A stretch of DNA of 64,000 nucleotides from Zoogloeaceae bacterium (GTDB lineage Bacteria > Pseudomonadota > Gammaproteobacteria > Burkholderiales > Rhodocyclaceae), in NCBI GenBank assembly GCA_024235635.1, contig JACKMA010000003.1, forward strand, positions 558,001-622,000, read 5' to 3'. A program made the translations under genes and the position numbers. Of this stretch, positions 58,287 to 64,000 are shown piece by piece. Within the stretch, counting starts at the first letter, position 1. Every line of letters starts with the position of its first letter. The notes below the pieces were generated by a model. That model did not search any database and had not been told where the DNA came from. It saw only the letters and a list, made by a program, of their open reading frames with translations.

Positions 58287-59056
58287 TCCGGCTGCTCGAA
58301 GCCCGCGCCATCAGCAAGTATTTCGGCGGCCTGACGGCACTCTCGGAGGTCTCTCTGACCATCAACAAGGGCGAGGTCTATGGCCTGATCGGCCCGAACG
58401 GCGCCGGCAAGACCACGCTGTTCAACGTGCTGACCGGCGCCTACGTGCCCGACGAAGGGGAGTTCGTGTTCGACGGGACCGAGCTCCCGACCGGCAAGCC
58501 GCATCGTGTGGTCGAGCAGGGCATCGCCCGCACCTTCCAGAACATCCGCCTGTTCCGCGACATGACCGCGCTCGAGAACGTCATGGCCGGCCACCATATC
58601 CGCACGCGGGCGACGATCTGGGGGATCCTGACGCAGAACCGCCGCACCCGCGAGGAGGAGCGGCTGACCACCGAGCGCGCATTCGAACTGCTGCGCTACG
58701 TCGGCATCGAGCGCTTCGCCCGCACGGTGTCGAAGAACCTCAGCTACGGCGATCAGCGGCGGCTCGAGATCGCGCGGGCGCTGGCCACCGAGCCCCGGCT
58801 GCTGGCGCTCGACGAGCCTGCAGCCGGCATGAACGCGACCGAAACCGGCCGCCTGCGCGAGCTGATCGAGCGCATCCGCAGCGACGGCACCACGGTGCTG
58901 CTGATCGAGCACGACGTCAAGCTGGTGATGGGCCTGTGCGACCGCATCGCGGTCCTCGACTTCGGCAAGAAGATCGCCGAGGACGTGCCGGCCGAGGTGC
59001 AACGCAACCCGGCGGTGATCGAGGCCTATCTCGGAGGTGGTCATCATGCCCAGTGA
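58283..59056 (+). CDS. livG: Branched-chain amino-acid ABC transporter ATPase LivG
   Basis: 257 residues. Walker A GPNGAGKTT (about 38-46), a Q-loop in TFQNIRLF, signature LSYGDQRRLEIARAL, Walker B LLALDEPAAGMN and H-loop LLIEHDVKLVMGLCDR: all complete. The insertion between Walker A and signature is characteristic of LivG. The gene starts inside the livM stop codon and overlaps livF by 11 bases. Confidence 0.95.
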   Translation: MIRLLEARAISKYFGGLTALSEVSLTINKGEVYGLIGPNGAGKTTLFNVLTGAYVPDEGEFVFDGTELPTGKPHRVVEQGIARTFQNIRLFRDMTALENVMAGHHIRTRATIWGILTQNRRTREEERLTTERAFELLRYVGIERFARTVSKNLSYGDQRRLEIARALATEPRLLALDEPAAGMNATETGRLRELIERIRSDGTTVLLIEHDVKLVMGLCDRIAVLDFGKKIAEDVPAEVQRNPAVIEAYLGGGHHAQ

Positions 59057-59780
59057 CGGTGCGAAGACCCTGCTCCGGCTCGCCGGCGTCCAGGTCGCCT
59101 ACGGCGCGATCGAAGCGGTCAAGGGCGTGGACCTGGAACTCGTCGCCGGCGAGATGGTGTGCCTGATCGGCGCCAACGGTGCCGGCAAGACGACGACACT
59201 GAACGCGATCGCCGGCACCTTGCCGCTGGCCGGCGGCTCGATCAGCTACCAAGGCGAGGATCTCGCCCGCCTGCCGGCCCACAAGCGGCTGCGCAGGGGA
59301 ATCGCCCTGGTGCCCGAGGGTCGCGGCATCTTCACCCGGCTGACGGTCGAGGAGAACCTGCGGATGGGTGCCTACATCCGCAAGGACGCCGACGGCGTCG
59401 CCGCCGACATGGCCCGCGTGTTCGACATGCTGCCGCGCATCCACGAACGTCTGCACCAGGTTGCCGGCACCCTGTCCGGCGGCGAACAGCAGATGCTGGC
59501 GATCGGCCGCGCATTGCTGTCGCGTCCGCGCCTACTGCTGCTCGACGAACCGTCGATGGGGCTGGCGCCGCTGGTGGTCGAGAAGATCTTCGAAGTGGTG
59601 CAGTCGGTGCGTCAGGAAGGGGTGTCGATCCTGCTGGTCGAGCAGAACGCCAACCTCGCGCTGGAATTCGCCCAGCGCGGCTACGTCATGGAATCCGGCC
59701 GCATCATGCTGTCGGGCAGCGGTCGCGAACTGCTCGCGAACCCGGCGGTGCGGGCCGCCTACCTCGGCGAGGCAAGCTGA
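59046..59780 (+). CDS. livF: Branched-chain amino-acid ABC transporter ATPase LivF
   Basis: 244 residues. Walker A GANGAGKTTTLNAI, Q-loop region GIALVPEGRGIF, signature LSGGEQQMLAIGRAL, Walker B LLLLDEPSMGLAP and H-loop LLVEQNANLALEFAQR. The ATG at 59046 has GGAGG upstream; an in-frame GTG at 59037 overlaps that ribosome site and is less likely. The end overlaps the convergent drug-exporter gene by 22 bases, so no terminator can lie between them. Confidence 0.95.
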   Translation: MPSDGAKTLLRLAGVQVAYGAIEAVKGVDLELVAGEMVCLIGANGAGKTTTLNAIAGTLPLAGGSISYQGEDLARLPAHKRLRRGIALVPEGRGIFTRLTVEENLRMGAYIRKDADGVAADMARVFDMLPRIHERLHQVAGTLSGGEQQMLAIGRALLSRPRLLLLDEPSMGLAPLVVEKIFEVVQSVRQEGVSILLVEQNANLALEFAQRGYVMESGRIMLSGSGRELLANPAVRAAYLGEAS

Positions 59781-60973
59781 CCGCCAGCGGCGAGACGCCG
59801 CCACCACAGCACGAACAGCATCCCGCCAGCGAGGGTCAACGACGCCGCCCCGCCGGCAAGGCCCAGGGTCGACGACCACACCAGTGGTGCCAGAACGCCG
59901 GCCACGGTCGCGTTGAGTCCCATCTGCAGAAAGCCCTGGCAGCTCGACGCCAGCCCCCGGCGCAGCGGGAACCGATCGAGTGCCATCAGGCTCAGCGCCG
60001 GCATCGCCAGCGCCATGCCGAAGGTGTAGATCGGGGCGAACAGCAGCGACCACGGCAGTGACGGTGGCAACATCGCGGACACCGCGAGATTGATCGCCAC
60101 AGCGGCGGCCATCACCACGTAGCCCCAGGCGATCACCCGACGCTGCGACCAGCGGCCGGCCATCCGGCCGGACACCATCGAGCCGACCACCATGCCGGAG
60201 ACGGTCGGCACGAAGAACCAGCCGAAGGCGTGGGCGTCCAGCCCCAGGTGCTGCATCAGGAACACCGGCGCCGACAGCACATAGATGAAGAATCCAGCGA
60301 AGTTCAGCGCCATCGCGCCACTCAGGGCGATGAAGGCAGAATCCGCGAACACGCTGCGGTAGGCCCTCATCAGCTCGAGCGGGTGGATCGGCTGGCGTCG
60401 CTCCGGCGGCAGCGATTCCGGCAGCCAGCGCCAGCACGCGATCGCCAGCACCATCCCCAGGCCAGCGAGCAGGGCGAAGATTGCCCGCCAGCCGGCGACG
60501 CTGACCAGCAGGCCGCCGACGATCGGTGCCACCGCCGGCGCGACGCCGAACACCATCATCACGTGCGACATCAGCCGCTGTGCGCGGGGCCCTTCGACCA
60601 GGTCGCGCACGACCGCCCGCCCGACCACCATGCCGGCACCGGCGCAGACCCCCTGCAGCGCCCGCCCGAGCCACAGCCAGTGGATGTCGCCGGCGAAGGT
60701 GCAGGCGACCGAGGACGCCGCATACAGCAGCATCGCGACGAGCAGCACGCGGCGCCGGCCGAGCGCGTCGGACAGCGTGCCGTGCCACAACACCATCAGC
60801 GCGAAGGGCGCCATGTAGGCGGTCAGCGACTGCTGCACCTGAAGCTGGGTCGCTCCCAGTTCGGCCGCGATCAGCGGGAACGCCGGCAGATAAGTGTCGA
60901 TCGAGAACGGCCCGACCGCGGCCAGCGCAGCGAGCAGTATCGTCAGCAGCGGATAGGAGATCGGCAGGGGCAT
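59759..60973 (-). CDS. Bcr/CflA-type multidrug MFS exporter
   Basis: 404 residues with 12 predicted helices. The family start is visible: LAALAAVGPFSIDTYLPAFPLIAAELGATQ, QQSLTAYMAPFALMVLWHGTLSDALGRRRVLL, then RALQGVCAGAGMVVGRAVVRDL. Proton-driven export of drugs, bicyclomycin or sulfonamides is the family role; the cargo here is unknown. The stop falls within the last codons of livF on the other strand. Upstream, 82 bases separate it from the methyltransferase gene. Confidence 0.9.
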   Translation of the reverse strand: MPLPISYPLLTILLAALAAVGPFSIDTYLPAFPLIAAELGATQLQVQQSLTAYMAPFALMVLWHGTLSDALGRRRVLLVAMLLYAASSVACTFAGDIHWLWLGRALQGVCAGAGMVVGRAVVRDLVEGPRAQRLMSHVMMVFGVAPAVAPIVGGLLVSVAGWRAIFALLAGLGMVLAIACWRWLPESLPPERRQPIHPLELMRAYRSVFADSAFIALSGAMALNFAGFFIYVLSAPVFLMQHLGLDAHAFGWFFVPTVSGMVVGSMVSGRMAGRWSQRRVIAWGYVVMAAAVAINLAVSAMLPPSLPWSLLFAPIYTFGMALAMPALSLMALDRFPLRRGLASSCQGFLQMGLNATVAGVLAPLVWSSTLGLAGGAASLTLAGGMLFVLWWRRLAAGGQLASPR

Positions 60974-61055
60974 GGATTCGGAAACGCCCGCGGCAGCGAC
61001 GGGCCGGTGCCAGCGAAGCAGCCGGGCGTTCAGCCCGCAGGCCGCGTCGCCGCCA

Positions 61056-61811
61056 TCAGGCAGAGGCCTTCTGAATGATCGTCAGTCCGCAGCCATCGAG
61101 GTAAGGGAAATCGCCCGGTCGCCCGCCGCCGACGAAGCCGTTGATGTTGAGCGCGGACGCGCGATTGGCCGCTATCCATTCCTCCAGGGCCTGCTTGACC
61201 CCCTTGCCACCGGCCCTGTCGAAGCCGCGGGCAAAATCCGACGAGTCGTGCATCAACAGGAATCCGCCGGGGACCAGGGCCGGAAACCACAGGTCGAGTT
61301 CGCGCAGCGTGTGGGCGTACTGGTGGGACGAGTCGATGAAGATCAACTGCGGCGCGCCACCGAGGAACCGTGCCGCTTGCCCAGGCCGGCCCGGATCTGC
61401 CGAGTCGCCGATCTCGAGGTGGACGTGGGCGTCGAGTCCGGCGCGCTCCACCCAGCCGCAGGTGTAGGCGCTCACCGCCGGATCGATATCCACCGAAAAC
61501 AGCATGCGCGGCTTGTTCATGTGGCGCGCCGCGAAACCCATCATCAGGGTCGAATAGCCGACGTAGTGGCCGAGTTGGACGATGCGCGAGATGCCGTTGC
61601 CGGAGATCAGGCCGAGCAGCATCGACAGCGCCGGCACACCGGCCTCGCCGGTGCTCGGGTAGCGCTTCTCGGTGTCCTCGAACCACTGCTGCAGCAGCGA
61701 CCACTCGCCCTCGTCGAGAAATTCGTAGAGCATCGGCACGTAGTCGGTGGTGGCCACCCGGTGCCACCAATAGCGGTTGTGCGTCCTCTGCCTGAAGCCC
61801 AGCGATCTCAT
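61056..61811 (-). CDS. Class I SAM-dependent methyltransferase
   Basis: 251 residues. A Rossmann-like methyltransferase of the Methyltransf_24/cephalosporin-hydroxylase-like group: motif I region IVQLGHYVGYSTLMMGF (LGH rather than the common EGxG), SVDIDPAV with the ribose-binding acid, LIFIDSSHQYAHTLREL and LVPGGFLLMHDSSDFA. An O-methyltransferase for sugars or small molecules is possible; nothing nearby names the substrate. The ATG at 61811 has a GGGGG stretch eight bases upstream; an in-frame upstream ATG is less likely. Confidence 0.78.
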   Translation of the reverse strand: MRSLGFRQRTHNRYWWHRVATTDYVPMLYEFLDEGEWSLLQQWFEDTEKRYPSTGEAGVPALSMLLGLISGNGISRIVQLGHYVGYSTLMMGFAARHMNKPRMLFSVDIDPAVSAYTCGWVERAGLDAHVHLEIGDSADPGRPGQAARFLGGAPQLIFIDSSHQYAHTLRELDLWFPALVPGGFLLMHDSSDFARGFDRAGGKGVKQALEEWIAANRASALNINGFVGGGRPGDFPYLDGCGLTIIQKASA

Positions 61812-61938
61812 GCGTCGTGCCCCCCTGGTCCGCGATGGCGGCGGTGCCGCCAGCGTAGCGGCAGCGTCCACGGCCCATTATCCACCCTGAGCGCCGCGCG
61901 ACAGCGTCGACGCGACCGTGCCCGCCGGCCTTCGGCCC

Positions 61939-62808
61939 TCAGCCGGCGATCGCCAGCAGCATGACCCCGCCGAGCATGCACAAGGTCCCGATCGACCGCA
62001 TCGGCGTCAGCCGTTCGCGCAGTACCCCGGCGCCGAGGGCGACGCCGAGCAGCATCGACAGTTCGCGCACCGGTGCAACATAGCTCAACGGCGCACGCGT
62101 CATCGCTTCGAGCACCAGCAGATAGGCCAGCGGCGAGAGCACGCCGACGACGATCACCGCGCGTCGATGGGCACGCCATTGGGCAAACAAGTCGCGGCGC
62201 CGCGTGAGGGCCGGCGGCGCCAGCAGCACGGTCCGCAGCAGCAGACCGGCGACGTAGTAGAACACCGGCGAGACCGTCTGCGATGCCATCGCCCAGCCAT
62301 CGATGACGGTGTAGGCGGCGATCGTCAGGCCGGTCGCGAGCCCCCAGACGAGCCCCGCGCGCAGCCTCGGGGCCGGGGCGCCGAGACGGCCGATCAGGCC
62401 CGATACCAGCACGATGCCGGCGACGATCAGCGCGATCGCGCACCAGCCGGCCGCTGACGGTCGCTCACCGAGCAGCAGGATCGCGCCCAGGACCGCGAAC
62501 AGCGGCCCGGTGCCTCGCGCCAGTGGATAGACCACGGAAAAGTCTGCAACACGGTAGGCCTGCTGCAGAACCAGCGAATAGACGACATGGACGATGGCAC
62601 TGGCGACGATCGCCAGCCAGATGCCGGCGTCGACCGAGGCGGGCTGCCGCCCGGCGGCGATCAGCCCGAACGGCGCGGCGAACGCCAGGCTGACCGCGCC
62701 ATACAGCCAGACGAAGGGCAGCCCGCCGGCGACCTGCTTGGCCTGCAGGTTCCACAGGGCGTGCATCAGCGCCCCGGCAAGCACCAGTGCCAGCGCCGAA
62801 AGGCTCAA
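61939..62808 (-). CDS. EamA/DMT-family transporter
   Basis: 289 residues with ten predicted helices in two repeats. LVLAGALMHALWNLQAKQV and SLVLQQAYRVADFSVVYPLARGTGPLFAVLGAILLLGERPS are typical of EamA; the second repeat has MTRAPLSYVAPVRELSMLLGVALGAGVLRERLTPMR. Export of metabolites is expected. The start appears to be TTG at 62808, with GACGAGG six bases upstream; no ATG is available between there and the first helix. It begins 31 bases after the comM stop, so co-transcription is likely. Confidence 0.85.
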   Translation of the reverse strand: MSLSALALVLAGALMHALWNLQAKQVAGGLPFVWLYGAVSLAFAAPFGLIAAGRQPASVDAGIWLAIVASAIVHVVYSLVLQQAYRVADFSVVYPLARGTGPLFAVLGAILLLGERPSAAGWCAIALIVAGIVLVSGLIGRLGAPAPRLRAGLVWGLATGLTIAAYTVIDGWAMASQTVSPVFYYVAGLLLRTVLLAPPALTRRRDLFAQWRAHRRAVIVVGVLSPLAYLLVLEAMTRAPLSYVAPVRELSMLLGVALGAGVLRERLTPMRSIGTLCMLGGVMLLAIAG

Positions 62809-62839
62809 AATGGGCCTCGTCGGCAGAAAGGGGGACGGC

Positions 62840-64000
62840 TCACGCCGGCTCGCCGGGCAATGGCCGGCGGTACTGGATGGCTTCGGCGACCTGGGCCGCG
62901 CCGATCGCCTCGACGCCGGCCAGATCGGCGATGCTGCGGGCCACCCGAAGCACCCGATGATGGGCCCGCGCCGACAGCCCGAGCCGTTCGCCGGCCGCCC
63001 GCAGCAGCTTGCGGCCGGCTTCGTCCGGCGCGCAGCGGATGTCCACCTCGCCGGCGGCAAGCCGCGCGTTGGCGCCGCCCTGGCGTTGCTGCTGGCGACG
63101 CCAGGCGCCGGCGACACGGACCGCGACCTCGGCACTCGACTCGGCCGTCGACACCGACAGCAGTTCGTCGCCGGCCAGGGCCGGCACCTCGACGACCAGG
63201 TCGATGCGGTCGAGCAGCGGGCCGGACAGCTTGCCGCGGTAGCGCGCAATCTGGTCCGGGGTACAGCGGCAGTGGCGGCGGACGTCGCCGAGATGCCCAC
63301 AGGGGCAGGGGTTCATCGCCGCGACGAACTGGAAACGGGCCGGGAAGGTGGCGCGACGGGCCGCCCGCGACACCGTAACTTCGCCGGTTTCCAGTGGCTC
63401 GCGCAGGGATTCCAGCACGCGCCGGTCGAACTCCGGCAACTCGTCGAGGAACAGGACGCCCTCGTGGGCCAGCGAAATTTCGCCCGGGCGCGGGTGGGCA
63501 CCCCCCCCGACCAGGGCCGCCGCGGACGCCGTATGGTGCGGGTGACGGAACGGCCGCCGACGCCAGCGGGCCGGATCGAAGGCACCCTCCACCGACTGGA
63601 TCGCCGCGCTCTCGAGCGCCGCCCGACGATCCATCGGCGGCAACAGGCCGGGCAGGCGCGCGGCCAGCATCGATTTGCCGCTGCCCGGTGGCCCCACCAT
63701 CAACAGCGAGTGCTGGCCAGCGGCAGCGATCTCGAGCGCTCGCCGGGCCTGCGCCTGCCCCCTGACCTCGGCCAGATCCGGGTACGACGGCCCCGGCACC
63801 GACGTTTCGGCGACCGGCGGCGCCAGCGCCCGGCGCCCGTTGAGGTGCGCGCAGACCGCCAGCAGGTCGTCGGCCGCGAGCACGCGGGCGTCGTCGACGC
63901 GTGCCGCCTCGGCTGCGCTGCGGCGTGGCAGGACGAGGGTGCGACCGCAATCGGCCGCCCGCCAGGCCAGCGCCAGCGCACCTCGCACCGGCCGCAGTTC
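62840..64000 (-). CDS. comM: ComM/YifB-family Mg-chelatase-like AAA+ ATPase, partial
   Basis: 387 codons are present; the N-terminal 100 or so residues (Lon-like S16 fold) lie beyond the right edge. Visible: the end of the S16-like region, PDLAEVRGQAQARRALEIAAAGQHSLLMVGPPGSGKS (Walker A), GVLFLDELPEF (Walker B), SRAARRATFPARFQFVAAMNPCPCG, LSGPLLDRIDLVVEVP, and a C-terminal sensor-2 region SARAHHRVLRVARSIADL. ComM is a hexameric branch-migration helicase needed for natural transformation in several proteobacteria. Full integrity cannot be checked. Confidence 0.93.
   Translation of the reverse strand, partial: ELRPVRGALALAWRAADCGRTLVLPRRSAAEAARVDDARVLAADDLLAVCAHLNGRRALAPPVAETSVPGPSYPDLAEVRGQAQARRALEIAAAGQHSLLMVGPPGSGKSMLAARLPGLLPPMDRRAALESAAIQSVEGAFDPARWRRRPFRHPHHTASAAALVGGGAHPRPGEISLAHEGVLFLDELPEFDRRVLESLREPLETGEVTVSRAARRATFPARFQFVAAMNPCPCGHLGDVRRHCRCTPDQIARYRGKLSGPLLDRIDLVVEVPALAGDELLSVSTAESSAEVAVRVAGAWRRQQQRQGGANARLAAGEVDIRCAPDEAGRKLLRAAGERLGLSARAHHRVLRVARSIADLAGVEAIGAAQVAEAIQYRRPLPGEPA

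Overview
The window is a GC-rich, densely packed stretch of a Gram-negative bacterial chromosome. Outer-membrane-type lipoproteins, an RND pump, Sec and probable Tat signals and c-type cytochromes support this. The fused FAD/FMN oxidoreductase tail at the left edge, the divergent pyrE/xth pair and a SAH-riboswitch-controlled metH all suggest a betaproteobacterium, perhaps near Rhodocyclaceae; that placement is inference from family knowledge. I saw no rRNA, tRNA, CRISPR array, complete insertion sequence or prophage. Most of the window is ordinary chromosomal backbone. Because GC is high, very long antisense open frames exist (for example across the whole of metH) and were discarded.

Layout. 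1-2.4 kb: oxidoreductase C-terminus, a small unknown gene, a 400-base regulatory gap with NtrC/sigma54-like sites, and an MFS transporter. 2.4-8.3 kb: a fused glucosylglycerol-phosphate phosphatase/synthase (compatible solute) and a large membrane diguanylate cyclase built on a degenerate phosphorelay. 8.2-13.7 kb: an RlmN-like radical SAM methyltransferase opposite an RND efflux adaptor and pump. 13.8-17 kb: a PhnD-like binding protein directly followed by a BarA-type hybrid kinase. 17.3-21.7 kb: a secreted alpha/beta hydrolase, a di-heme cytochrome lipoprotein, a BON lipoprotein and a small secreted protein. 21.7-27.2 kb: SWIM/SNF2 helicase, sirtuin, coiled-coil secreted protein and pyrE, all on the minus strand and divergent from exonuclease III. 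28-31.5 kb: LysE exporter, PAP2 phosphatase, HD-GYP response regulator, DUF2502 protein and Hsp20. 31.6-37.3 kb: proline iminopeptidase, MarC protein, small unknown genes, a nearly 1-kb AT-richer gene-poor gap, a pectinacetylesterase-like hydrolase and Ohr.

37.5-44.6 kb: two overlapping envelope lipoprotein genes (alpha/beta hydrolase and metallophosphoesterase), then metH behind a SAH riboswitch whose pseudoknot strand is also one arm of a terminator-like hairpin. 44.6-54.7 kb: DUF4399 protein, cyclic-nucleotide-binding-domain protein, deoxyinosine glycosylase-like protein, AEC transporter, HExxH protein, alpha/beta hydrolase, two related BamE-like lipoproteins, a transporter coupled to a Tat-type aldo/keto reductase, and a YgiQ radical SAM gene that looks leaderless, with a tiny membrane gene coupled behind it. 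55-59.8 kb: a complete livKHMGF branched-chain amino-acid ABC operon. 59.8-64 kb: Bcr/CflA exporter, a methyltransferase, an EamA transporter and the C-terminal part of ComM running off the right edge.

The most useful observations are the metH SAH riboswitch with its overlapping terminator, the cyclase whose kinase and Hpt histidines are both replaced, the binding-protein/kinase pair, the terminator lying only 24 bases before the cytochrome start codon, and the NtrC-like sites before the MFS gene.
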